Assembly (NCBI RefSeq): GCF_019703515.2
Contig: NC_059347.1
Coordinates: 23,740,501 to 23,804,500 of the forward strand
DNA from: Myxocyprinus asiaticus
Lineage: Eukaryota > Chordata > Actinopteri > Cypriniformes > Catostomidae
Reading direction: 5' to 3'
DNA: 64,000 nucleotides
Made by a program: the position numbers and the translations under genes. This document shows positions 36,897 through 49,091 of this stretch, piece by piece (the first letter of the stretch is position 1; each line of letters begins with the position of its first letter). The notes below the pieces were generated by a model. The model made no database searches, was not told the origin of the DNA, and saw only the letters and a list, made by a program, of their open reading frames with translations.

Positions 36897-37629
36897 GCTG
36901 AACCGTGTTACATGAACTGCCGATGCAGGTGCAAACAAGTTGCTACGTGCGTAATAGCAGGTGCATCAGACTGCACATAACCTCCCCCAACACCCCAAAA
37001 GATGTCATGTAGTTCCCCACATCCCGAGGGGGGAAGCGACGTAACTAGCATGGGACAAGGCCGCACCATCCGCTGCCTTTTCTCTCTATGTTTTCTCTCC
37101 ACAGAGCATTAGATTCAACTGGGGCCATCTAACGCTATCATACGCATCGGGGAAGGTGTTCTTTTCCTTTCCTATTCTTTCAGGGGGAAAAGACCCCACG
37201 GAGACCACATCCTGCCCAATAGGGTAGGTCAACATGTGGCAATACGACACATGGGCTCAGCAGCCGCACATGGAAGAGACGCGGTTGTAGGTCCCTCCAC
37301 GAAAAAAGGGGGGGGGGACTCTGCCAAAGGGGGGGGGGTCTCTGCCAACAGGGAGACCGTACCGCGGAATATACATCGCAGGGGTTACCGGAGTAATTGG
37401 CACCTGTGGAGCACCTATCCCAGTACAGGGCATATTAGACTCCGTAGTGGGGCTGGCTGCGAACTCCTCCGCCAAGTTCACGAACCATAGGGCTAGGGAG
37501 GAAGGACATCCAGGGTCCACGACTTCGTCAACTCGACTGGGGGTAAAAGCGCACGTTTTACCCTCAGGGGAGGGGAAAGGCGCTATACGCAAGCGATACA
37601 CCCGGCCAGCTGTTCCGTATTACCGAACT
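36897..37629 (-). other. DIRS 3' internal region
   Basis: Between the recombinase and the terminal repeats. A proline-rich open frame (37257-37601, minus) has PFPSPEGKTCAF, which I recall from the same position in other fish DIRS copies. It may be a downstream tail of the coding region. G tracts occur near 37310-37335. Confidence 0.5.
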
Positions 37630-38286
37630 CTACCTGTTCGTACCTGAAAGAACACAGGACGAAACCGGCTCAACCCAGAGATTGTAAAATCTCGCAAAAG
37701 TATTGAGTGTTGCCCATCCTGCTGCTCTGCAGATGTCTGCTAGAGAGGTGCCATTGGCCAGTTCCCACGAGGACGCCACACTCCTTGTAGAGTGTGCTCG
37801 AACCCGCAAGGGGGTGGGCACGGCCTGGATCTTGTAGGCCAATGCAATTGCGTCCACGATCCAGTGGGCAAGCCTCTGTTTGGAGATGGTGTTCCCTTTC
37901 CGCTGTCCACCAAAGCAGACAAAGAGCTACTCAGAGCGTCTAAAGCTCTGCATGCGATCCAAGTAAGTGCGCAAAGCACGCACCGGACACAGAAACAACA
38001 GAGCTGGGTCTGCCACCTCCCGGGGCAGTGCTTGCAGGTTCACCACCTGATCCCTGAAGGGGGTCATGGGAACCTTGGGCACATAGCCCGCTCGGGGTCT
38101 CAGGATAATATGAGAATCTGCCGGACCGAACTCCAGGCAAGTGTCGCTGACAGAGAACGCTTGCAGGTCCCCCACCCTCTTGATGGAGGTGAGCGCAATC
38201 AGGAGGGCCGTCTTTAAGGAGAGGGCTTTGAGCTCGACTGACTCTAGCAGTTCAAAAGGGGCTCTCCGAAGGCCCAGGAGGACCAC
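37630..38286 (-). pseudogene. DIRS tyrosine recombinase, catalytic domain
   Basis: The reading frame is the same from 38286 to 37630, with one in-frame TAG at 37927-37929. It has the first catalytic Arg in SIKRVGDLQAF, then the His-x-x-Arg in RVRAHSTRSVASS (His at 37792-37794), and the nucleophilic Tyr in NTFARFYNL (37684-37686). The spacing suits the family. One stop is the only visible break in this domain, so it is the best-preserved part of the element. The protein would rejoin a circular DNA copy to the chromosome. Confidence 0.93.
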
Positions 38287-38420
38287 GGTGATATCCCATG
38301 AGGGGAAGAGGCATGGCCTTGGAGGATTAAGCCTCCGGGCGCCTTTGAGGAACCTGATGATCAGGTCGTGCTGTCCAAGGGACTTACCGTCTACTGCGTT
38401 GTGGTGAGCCGCTATAGCGG

Positions 38421-39050
38421 CTACATAAACTTTCTAGATGGAGGGGGACAGCCGCCCTCCAGCCTCTGCTGCCGAAATGAGAGCACTGACCCGACAGTGC
38501 ATCTCTGGGGGTCTTCGCTTCGGGAAGAACACCAATTCTTAAATAAGCGCCACTTTAGGGCATAAAGCTGCCTGGTAGAGGGAGCTCTGGCTTGAGTGAT
38601 CGTGTCTACGACTGCTGGTGGTAGACCGCTTAGACCTTCCACGTCCCATCCAGGGGCCAGACATGGAAATTCCAGAGGTCTGGGCACAGATGCCAGAGGG
38701 TGCCCCATCCCTGAGAAACAAGGTCCTTCCTCAGGGGAATCCTCCAGGGAGGTGCTGTCGCAAGGAGCGTGAGGTCCGAGAACCAAGTCTGAGTGGGCCA
38801 GTATGGGGCCACGAGGGTGACTTGTTCCTCGTCCTCCCTGACCTTGCACAGGGTCTGTGCAAGAAGGCTCACTGGGAGGAATGCGTATTTGCGCAGCCCC
38901 TGGGGCCAGCTGTGTGCCAATGTGCCGCATCTGTCCTGAGGGGGGCTCCCGTCAGGGAATACCAGAGCGGGCAGTGTGAGGATTCCTGGGAAGCGATCAG
39001 GTCTACCTGTGCTTTGCCGGATCGACTCCAAATCAGCTGGACCACCTAGG
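38421..39050 (-). pseudogene. DIRS linker and start of the tyrosine recombinase
   Basis: The linker is in the frame open from 39097 (LAQTLCKVREDEEQVTLVAP, then LWNFHVWPLDGTW). It passes to the frame open from 38930 near 38640 (GLPPAVVDTITQARAPSTRQ, then YALKWRLFKNWCSS), which is the N-terminal core-binding part of the recombinase. A stop at about 38421 follows at the SRKF residues. Two frameshifts lie in this 630-bp stretch. Confidence 0.85.
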
Positions 39051-39720
39051 GGTGGAGTCTCCACTCTCCGCGAGGCTTGCCTGCCATGACAGTGCATCCG
39101 CTGTGGCGTTGAGGCTGCCCGAAATATGAGTGGCCCGCAGTGACCTCAGCCACTGCTGACTCCAGAGGAAGAGATGGAGGGCGAGTTGCAACATGCGACA
39201 AGAGCGTACGCCGCCTTGGCGATTTATATATACTACTGTCGCTGTGTTGTCAGACCGGACCTTGCCATGGATCAACAGCAATAGCCTCCGCAGGGTGAGT
39301 AGTACAGCCAGCAACTCTAGGCAGTTGATGTGCCAACCCAGTCGCAGTCCTGACCAGGAACTGGTGACTGCATGCCCATTGCACACGGCACCCCAGCCCA
39401 GTTTGGAGGCATCTGTGGTGACTACGACACGTCTGGACACTTGCTGTTGGGGAACTCCTGCCCGTAGAAATGCAAGGTCTGTCCAAGGGCTGAATAAGTG
39501 GTGGCAGAGCTGCGTGATAGCTATGCGATGTGTGCCGTGGTGCCATGCCCATCTCGGGACTCGAGTCTGAAGCCAGTGCTGAAGCGGTCTCATATGCATC
39601 AACCCGAGCAGCGTGACTGCCACTGAGGAAGCCATATGCCCCAGGAGCCTCTGAAAGTTTTTCAGTGGAACCACTGTCCTCTGCCTGAATGTCTTCAGAC
39701 AGTTCAGCACCGACTGCGTG
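39033..39720 (-). pseudogene. DIRS reverse transcriptase end and RNase H
   Basis: The frame, open from 40067, enters homologous sequence at SVLNCLKTFRQRTVVPLKNF and QRLLGHMASSVAVTLLGLM, the region after the reverse-transcriptase core. RNase H follows with its acids in VVVTTDASKLGWGAVCN, HINCLELLAVLL and VRSDNTATVVYINRQGG, and ends at LNATADALSWQ. The palm domain with the Y-x-D-D motif is absent because of the internal deletion. Translation of this open frame upstream of 39720 is out-of-frame gag and should not be read as protein. Confidence 0.9.
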
Positions 39721-40137
39721 CACTCGCAGGAGGGCCATGGCATGCAGGGCGGAGGCAGCCTGTCCAGCGGCACTGTAGGCTTTGGCCGCCAGAGACGACG
39801 TGGTCCTACAGGCTCTGGAGGGGCACAGGTGCATCGCAACTGCCTAATCCACCTGAGGGACCTCTGTGTACCCGTGGACCGCCCTGCCTTCGAGGGTAGT
39901 GAGAGCGGACGAACCCGGAAGTATGTTTCAGGCAGGAAGAAAGGAACCGGGGGGGGGGCATGGCCGTGTGCGGCACCCCGAACCCAGGAACCAATCATCA
40001 AGCCGCGAGCGCTCAGGGGAGGCTGGAGGGTTCCAGTCCAACCCGATACTCGCGGCGGCCCGGGCAAGCATGGCGATCAGCTCTGCGTCGGCCTCAGACT
40101 GGGCGGTCGAGTCAGTCGAGTCCTCGGCATCCGACAT
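39720..40137 (-). pseudogene. DIRS gag-like protein, partial
   Basis: The frame opens at 40137 with MSDAEDSTDSTAQSEADAEL and continues MLARAAASIGLDWNPPASPE, then RSRLDDWFLG, the opening of the gag-like ORF of fish DIRS elements. The middle is frame-shifted. The original frame resumes before HLCPSRACRTTSSLAAKAYS and AGQAASALHAMALLRVH, after an in-frame stop. The C-terminal part is missing: homology jumps to reverse transcriptase near 39715-39725. Confidence 0.8.
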
Positions 40138-40752
40138 CGCCAGTGCGCTCTCCGATGCAGCAATTGGAGACTCATCCTGCTCGCGGGCCCAAAAGAGACG
40201 TTAAGCCTGCCATGAGGTGGGCTGGTCTCATTTCGGAACCGGACGGGAGCAAACGAGCATGCTGGGGAACGGGAGGTCCGCTGGGAATTACACGGCGAGA
40301 CTGCGCCCATTGAATTCCCCAAATCGCCTCCAGTGCCAGCCGGGCCTGCCTCACACCCGTGGGTAGAAGGCACAGCACGGGGGGCGGCTAGAGAACATGA
40401 ACCATCCACAAACGCTGCCACGTGAGGCTGCGCCTGTGGCCGTCGGAGGCGGAGAGATAACGACCGCATCTAGGAATCACACAAAGACGGAAAGGCATCT
40501 TTAAAAAGACGCATCTTTAAAAAGACATTCAACATCAATGTGTGTGCTCTAATAGAGAAAATATACTCTTTAGCAGGCATTTACACTCTTTTAGCGCTGT
40601 CGAAGCGCCCAGGGGCGAAATCTGCACTCGTCGTGCAGATGGAGAGAAAGCCGCTGGAAATGTGCCATATATCCAACAGCATACGCTTCTTAAGAGGTGA
40701 ATGGAACAGCAGTTGTATTCAGCTTGCTGATAGTACAACCACTCGGTTGAAA

Positions 40753-40932
40753 TGAATGAATCCTGCATTCCAGCTCCCTTTTATACCCGTATGTCCGAGG
40801 GAGTGGCATGCATATTCCACTCACCAATTCTCATTGGCCTTTTCTCAAAGATCTGAGGTGATCGGGGCTCTCAAGAGCGACCCCTAGTGTCACTACATCG
40901 ACACAACGTCGAGTGAGTGACAAAAGGGGAAC
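40753..40932 (-). repeat. Inverted terminal repeat at the DIRS 5' end
   Basis: The segment reads, on the minus strand, as the same sequence as the left unit (GTCACTCACTCGACGTTGTG and onward to the TATAAAAGGGAGCTGG segment). It ends near 40753, where the left and right sequences diverge after ATTCATTCA. It marks the 5' boundary, where the promoter is expected. Confidence 0.88.
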
Positions 40933-42980
<2,048 letters not shown>

Positions 42981-43722
42981 TTTAAAGGGATAGTTCACCC
43001 AAAATGAAAATTCTATTTACTCAGCCTTGTGTTGTTACAAACCTGTATGACCTTCATTCTGCTGTGGAACACAAAAGGTGCATTTTAAAATAATTTATTT
43101 TATTATTTTTTCTATATAATAAAAGTGAAAGGGTACTGACTCTGAGCTCCAAATGACAAAAAGAACCATAAGAGTATCAAAAAAGTGTTCTACATGATTC
43201 ATGCACTATATTCCAAGTCTTCTGAAGTCAACTGATACAGTAGCTGTGTATAAAGAACAGATTGAAATTTAAGTTGTAATTCACTGAAAATATTCACTTC
43301 CACTGAAGCTCTTAATTTCACAACAAAAGTTGTACGGACTACAAAAATGCCATTGTTTCTTGTTTGTTTTGTAACAAAATATAATTGGCAAAAATGGCAC
43401 TTTTATTTGAGAGCTGCAGCAAAGGAGATGATTTTTGAGTGAAAAATGACTAAACTTTTGGGTTGTTCATCACACTGTGCATGGCTTCAGAACAAATATA
43501 GTGCATAAGAGTCATATGAACCACTTTTATGATACTTTCATGGTAATTTTTTTGTCATTCTGGAGCTTGAAAGCCCCAGTCCCCTTTCACTTTCATTGTA
43601 TGGATAATAGCGGGCAGGATATTTCTTCAAAAATAGACCTTTTGTGTTTCTCAGAAGAAAGAAAGTCATAAGGGTTTGGAACACATGAGGGTAACTTTCA
43701 TTTTCTACTGAACCATCCTTTT
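42981..43722. mobile_element. Long fold-back MITE, about 740 bp
   Basis: The left end has 'tttaaagggatagttcaccc', 'aaaatgaaaattct' and 'cctgtatgaccttcattctg' plus 'gtggaacacaaaag'. The right end has the inverse: 'cagaagaaagaaagtcata', 'ggtttggaacacatgagggt' and 'aaccatcc'. The 550-bp core is A+T-rich and lacks a gene. Part of the core (43145-43215) matches 62170-62245, showing a family with a long core. Confidence 0.8.
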
Positions 43723-45289
43723 GAACATTGACTTTTAGGCAAGTGCACCTATGCAGAATTGGATTGAGATTTCACTGGGGGTGGGGGCGCACTATGGAGG
43801 TGTATCTAACTCTCTGAGTCCACTCTGTGGTTAACATGTGTCTCGTTCATTAAGCATGCAGGACCGATACCGTGCCGTGATGACTTTTAACCCCAGAGGA
43901 GGGAACTTGACGGCAGGCCTCGGGGGAGAGCAGCATGGTAATGGTAATTTCAGTGTGAAATGTAGTCCCTGGTAGAAAGGTCAAGGTATCAGCATAAGCC
44001 CCCTTGAGCCAGGCTTAAGGCTTTTTTGGCTCGCCGCTATAGGACTGACCCCCATTCTCCTCTACAGATCCTTCAGATATCCCTATCTTCCAACCCCACA
44101 GAGAGTGTGAGAGCTGTGGGGAGCTGTGTCGGAGAAAGGAGGGGTCTGGTAAGATGAGGAGAACATTGAAATATCGCTCCACATACCGATGAGAGAATTT
44201 GATGTGGAAGTGAGTTTGCATACTGCACGTGATCGATACCAACCCATCTTGCTTGTCTCAAACTCAAACACCAGCAAAATGCACCCAGGGTGCAACAGTG
44301 CTGTCTCACTCTGGATCATAATGAGTCTGTAGGCCCAACACTGGCAGATGGGAGAAATACCACCGTTGCAGCACGTCACTCAGCTGTGATAAAATGTATT
44401 AGAGAGGAACCGCGCCTCAAATCATGGGAGTATAAGCATATGTTGTTTATGCTACTTTGTTTGCTTCTGGATGAGTTTTTTTCTGCCTGTTTTATTTGTG
44501 AACTTGCTGTGATGTGGCGGCTCTTCAACAGCTGGCTCAGTCAAAGATGTTTAATCTGGTTAAATTTATGGAGAGGAATCTGAATTTGAGACGAAACACT
44601 ACAAATTGCTAAAACAGCCACAATTTAATGTGTGCTGCTTTGTTGTTTGCATCTAACTTTGCCCACACAGTTTGTCATAAATATAGAAAGAAATATGTTT
44701 TTATGACTTATGCTTGATAATAGTAAGCATCAAAATTTAAATTCAAGAAGAGTTCAATACAAGTTAAGCTCAATTGACAGCATTTGTGGCATAAAGTTGA
44801 TTACTGCAAAAATAATTTTGACTTGTCCCTCCTTTTTGAGATCGAGGTTACAGCAAAGGTGGAACTGAATGGGATAATTTTTTGAGGGTTTAAAGGCAGA
44901 AATATCAAGTTTACAATTTTACAAAAGCACTTACATTAATTCTTCTGTTAAAACTTCTGTATTATTTGAGCTTTTACCAGGCTAACAGGGTTTATGCCGT
45001 TACGTTGTCATGGCAACAAAGTTGTAAAATTGGATATAACTTTAAATAGAAAAGGTTAGCAAGCGATTTTATGACACTAAAATCATGTTAACATCCACTT
45101 TTTGGCTGTCAAAATTAGTGGAACATCTCTATAGTTAATGTGAGGAGCTACCCCTGTTGTTTTTGCTAGAAAACCTGTGGAGGAAGTGACATGATACATT
45201 CACTACAAATTACCTTGAGACCAGTTAGTTAAAAGTAATTGCAAAGGCTAAGAAAAGTTAGGTCTGAGAAAGGACTAAATGCAATAATT
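43723..45289. other. Unannotated sequence
   Basis: The part at 43810-44130 is more GC-rich and free of repeat words, so it might be conserved non-coding DNA. Open frames near 44015-44583 occur on both strands and have no recognised domain. Confidence 0.45.
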
Positions 45290-45345
45290 ACATTTATATT
45301 TATTCATTTAGCAGATGCTTTTATACAAGGCACTTACAAATTGAA
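45290..45345 (-). repeat. SINE 3' tail, inverted
   Basis: 'tttattcatttagcagatgc' followed by 'ttttataca' is the reverse complement of the tail in the SINEs at 46645 and 58908 ('ataaaaccgtctgccaaatg', 'cataaatgta'). Only the tail is present. Confidence 0.75.
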
Positions 45346-45522
45346 TATTGCATTAGCAAATCATAAAAAGGCAATAATATGATATTCATTTTGTTTGCAT
45401 ATGTTACCTGGCTTCATATTGTGTTACATTATCCAATAAAATTCATATATTTTAAGTGTGGCTTAAAGTACTTTCCACACCTACATACAATACAAAATTG
45501 AGACTCTTGCCTCACAAACTGC

Positions 45523-45755
45523 CAGGGGCGGATTGGCCATCAGGAGAACCGGGAAACGGGGCCAAATTGGCCACGATAAGCTGAAATGGGCCGCCGTGTT
45601 ATGCAGAATGGGACACAAAACGGCGTTGCGATATGCCGAAGGGGGCAGCAATATTCAGAAAAGAACAGCGACAACCCCCCCCCCCCCACTCAACATCTTT
45701 TGGGCCAGTTTCTATGTAAAATCCTGGGCCGATTTATCTTCCCAGTCCACCCCTG
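45523..45755. mobile_element. hAT-type MITE with perfect 8-bp target duplication
   Basis: The ends CAGGGGCGGATTGG and, inverted, CAGGGGTGGACTGG form a 14-bp terminal inverted repeat with two mismatches. The octamer CAAACTGC lies directly outside both ends (45515-45522 and 45756-45763). An 8-bp duplication and CAGGG-type ends are diagnostic of hAT. The element is 233 bp and encodes no transposase. A C tract (about 45666-45679) lies inside. Confidence 0.92.
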
Positions 45756-45763
45756 CAAACTGC

Positions 45764-46644
45764 TTATTGATTACTCTGCACAAGAATTGCCCCACCATCT
45801 TCATCGCAGTCGAGAGAGTTAGAACAAAAACCAGGAAGGGGGAATGACAGGAAGAGATAACTATTAATTTCCCCTCAATCGCTCCATTAGTTAATCATTT
45901 CTACTTGAAGGGAGCAGCACTGTATAACAAGAGCTTTAATTACAGACAAACATATGTGCCCCTATTTGGCAAGAGACACTGAAAGAAAGAGAGAGAGAGT
46001 AAGAGACAAAGTAAGGGGGGAACAGAGGCACTTGGATAGTTTAATAGAGGGGTACTATTTAAATACTGTAATGTTGGAGGTTGGGCCCCTCTAGACTGTG
46101 TTTTCATAATAAAAAATTTGTCAGGGCTAATTTCCCTCATAGACAGCATTTAACAATGAGCAATATAGTAGGGTTTAAGGCAATACAGAAGGCTGCCATG
46201 AAACACGATCACAGGAGCATTAAGCACATTTTTAAACATGTGGCAATACTTTCGTTCTGACATTAAAGTGGACATATTCCCAAGTGGGAAGCTGTGCTAC
46301 CTTTAACTAATGTTAGTTTTGACAACTCTCTGTGCTTTTTTGCCCAGCATTAACCTTGAGACCACTCTGCATCTTTGAAGCTGCTGATTGGGCATGAGGA
46401 AAAGTCTGCTCGAGGTGAATACTGTAACTTTGATGATAACGGCAGCATTATTGAAAAATGATCTGTGAGCTTGAATTCTGACCCTGGTGTCTTAACACAA
46501 GTGATTGCCCCAAAGTGTGAAGGGATTTGAACTCTACTTGAACCCTGCCCATTAAGTGGAGATAGACTGGTGACATAGCACCAATGTGTATATTGTAATC
46601 ATGGATCCACAGTAGTTATGATACATGACAAGGTGTTTTACAAT
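45764..46644. other. Unannotated sequence
   Basis: A short GA-rich run near 45985-46000. Otherwise nothing recognised. Confidence 0.5.
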
Positions 46645-46790
46645 GTTCCTGTAGCTTAACTAATAGAGCGCAGATCTAAAAATGCCAAGAGCATGGGTAC
46701 GATTCCTAGAGAATGTACGTGCTGAAAAATTCATACCATGAATGCACTGTAAATCTCTTTGGATAAAAGTGTATGCCATATGAATAAAGG
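46645..46790 (+). mobile_element. tRNA-derived SINE, near full length
   Basis: The head has an A-box-like 'tgtagcttaactaatagagc' and a B-box-like 'gggtacgattcc' (46695-46706), about 45 bp apart, as in a tRNA-type pol III promoter. The tail has 'atgaatgcactgtaaatc' and 'ttggataaaagtgtatgcca'. The same tail occurs at 58908 and, inverted, at 45290, so these belong to one family. Confidence 0.8.
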
Positions 46791-48101
46791 TTCTATGAAG
46801 CAAATTATTTTTAAATACAGAATGCACAAAGAGCATTCTATCTGGAGAGCAAAAGAGCAGCCTACAACATGCCTACCAAAAAAAGCCAGGAATCATTCGA
46901 TAAAGCTGAGAAGATAGAATGAAACACACATTGGTAAAGCAAAGTCGATGGGTGCAGAATCAATGGAACACTTGTAATGGATGGCGATGGATTGTGTGGT
47001 TTAATATTACATCTGGCAGGTCGAGCATTACAATATCTCTTCTGAATAAATGTTAACCTAAAATCCCCCCACTAAGTATACCTGCTTTGTTTGTCCTCGC
47101 TCTCCCTTCCAGACATCGATTACACTTTACTTAATGCTCAAACACAGTGCCCCTAGATTGATCACCACTAATTAAATGTTCTTAAAATGTTCCCTTTCAT
47201 GTTTCTGAGCACTCCTGTTAATATTTAAATGTTAATTTACAAATAATCTCATAAGGGCGGCTCTTGTTGGGTAATATGTTTCGATATAATTTGTAGTTTT
47301 TTGCTTATTTTTCTCTCTTGATTTTGCCAGGAAAAATCAGTGGGCTTGACCCCTGTTCTCGACCTCTAACCCTTGTCCCTTGACCCTGACACATCTGACC
47401 AGTCACGACTCCAGGGGCAGCAAATTAATACAGGGGCCACAGCTTGTTAATTGTTGAAAATATTGGCTAACTGATTCAACACCTCAGTCATGGCCAATGC
47501 TTGGGTTTGACCCCTCTGAGATCCCATAGGGCATCTGTAAGTAACCCCTGCTGTGCACTCGCCCATTGACGACCCAACACCCTCCGCCCCCACCCATCCC
47601 CCCACCTCACACCACCCAGTGTTTGCAACGTAATTATTCAGTATCGGCCCCCTTATTAATCAAGTCAATGCTCCACGTTTTAAATGGAAATTGCGGGATT
47701 ATTATGAGCATTCATTTCGTCCGGGCAAAATCATGATGGCTTTAGCTCTGCTAATCAAATTGGAATAAAACAGCAAGCTGAGAGGAGGGGATGATTAAAT
47801 TAGGAGAGGCACTTTGGCCACCCACACACATAAATACATGAACACATACTGCAAGCGGGGTCCAACCCTAAACCACTAACACCCCAAAGTGAGGACTGCA
47901 TGCAAATGATATGAGCTTTTGGCATTTAAGTGGATACATATTTACACTTATTTTATGGTTCATAGCTAATCAGTCTTCAGACTGTTAATAAATATGAATT
48001 TGGAGCAAATAAAAATTTAAAGGTCAGTCTGAGATAAGAATATAGACATGCTAATTGGCACTAAGCTCATGAAACACTGTCAGTTCAGGGTTTTGCTAGA
48101 G
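46791..48101. other. Unannotated sequence, candidate conserved stretch
   Basis: No gene recognised. The stretch 47630-47810 has the even composition and lack of repeats often seen in conserved non-coding elements. This is only an impression. Confidence 0.45.
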
Positions 48102-48104
48102 TTA

Positions 48105-48312
48105 GGGACCGTTCACACAGGACAAGTTCTTGCATTTTCTTAAAAAGCTAAGAGTCTTGAGACACGTTTTTAAAAGTTGTTTTTAGTAATCTGACAATCA
48201 GTCTCAAAAATGCTGCACTCGTGCGAGTCAGACGAAACAACGAGATGCATTGCAATGGTCAAAAATATCAGTCTAGCGCATGTTTACATAAAAAAATAAA
48301 ATAAATAAATAA

Positions 48313-48374
<62 letters not shown>

Positions 48375-48412
48375 TAAAAACCATGCAAGGGTGTGTCCTG
48401 TGTGAACATCCC
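48105..48412. mobile_element. PIF/Harbinger-like MITE, 308 bp
   Basis: The left end GGGACCGTTCACACAGGACA and the right end, inverted, GGGATGTTCACACAGGACA match with one indel. TTA flanks both sides (48102-48104 and 48413-48415). These are PIF/Harbinger features. The core includes a (TA)n tract of about 28 units that grew inside the element. Confidence 0.85.
48318..48373. repeat. (TA)n microsatellite inside the MITE
   Basis: About 28 TA units after a short AAAT run. Confidence 0.95.
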
Positions 48413-48415
48413 TTA

Positions 48416-49018
48416 CTTGTCATAAATAGTGATGTGAATAATTACTTTATGAACAGGTGAGTAGCATAGCAATACTTTAGTATTGTTCACCCTTGCCAGC
48501 TTTCTTTCCTCAATACTTTCTTTTCACACACAAACACACACGCACCTCCGACTGATGGACAGATCAGATCAGACACACCTGACAATGGTGTCCTAACTGG
48601 CGTTTGGAGGTGTTGTTTGTTCAAAATGACAATGATGTAAAGCGTTCTCTCCATATGAGTTGCCTCAAGTGCTGAGAGGGAGGTGATAGCAGGGCTGCCA
48701 GATCCACAGTCTTACTCCGATTAGCATCAGGTCGCACTGAGGTGTTTCCTCAAAGTCTGTCATTTCCAGTCATTTGTTTGTCAAGCCCTGGCACACCAAC
48801 CCCTTTACCATGAGTGTTTGTTCAAGGAAAAGCACAGTGTGGCACACTATTTTCCTTCTTTCCACCTGCCCTCCTTTGGGTGGAATTTTCTCTCTGGTTG
48901 ATATGGTCTTGACACTCTTTTACAGTATGTTGATGGAGCTGCTACTAAATGTAAAATTGTAAAAAATAAAAAAAATTGTAAAAAAAAAAAAAGTCCTGCA
49001 TCATATTGTCTCAGACTG

Positions 49019-49020
<2 letters not shown>
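48416..49020. other. Unannotated sequence
   Basis: No recognised gene. An A-rich run is at about 48961-48992. Confidence 0.5.

Positions 49021-49089
<69 letters not shown>
49021..49089. repeat. (TA)n microsatellite
   Basis: About 34 TA units. Confidence 0.97.

Positions 49090-49091
<2 letters not shown>

Larger units (their letters stand above)
36186..40932 (-). mobile_element. DIRS-type tyrosine-recombinase retrotransposon, internally deleted
   Basis: On the minus strand the order is gag fragment, end of reverse transcriptase, RNase H, linker, tyrosine recombinase. This combination is specific to the DIRS group, which integrates by recombinase and not by a DDE integrase. The ends are inverted: 40753-40932 matches 36517-36695 in reverse. 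The left side has a tandem 306-bp unit. A gag and a palm-domain segment are missing. Local GC content is clearly higher than in the flanks. All frames carry shifts or stops, so the copy is not autonomous. Confidence 0.93.

Noticed and set aside
39250..39710. Second long open frame on the minus strand across the RNase H region
   Set aside because: Only its start (gag) is homologous. After about 39715 it is a shadow of the RNase H frame.
44015..44583. Overlapping open frames on both strands as a possible gene
   Set aside because: No domain, no consistent splice sites, and frames on both strands over the same bases indicate GC composition effects.
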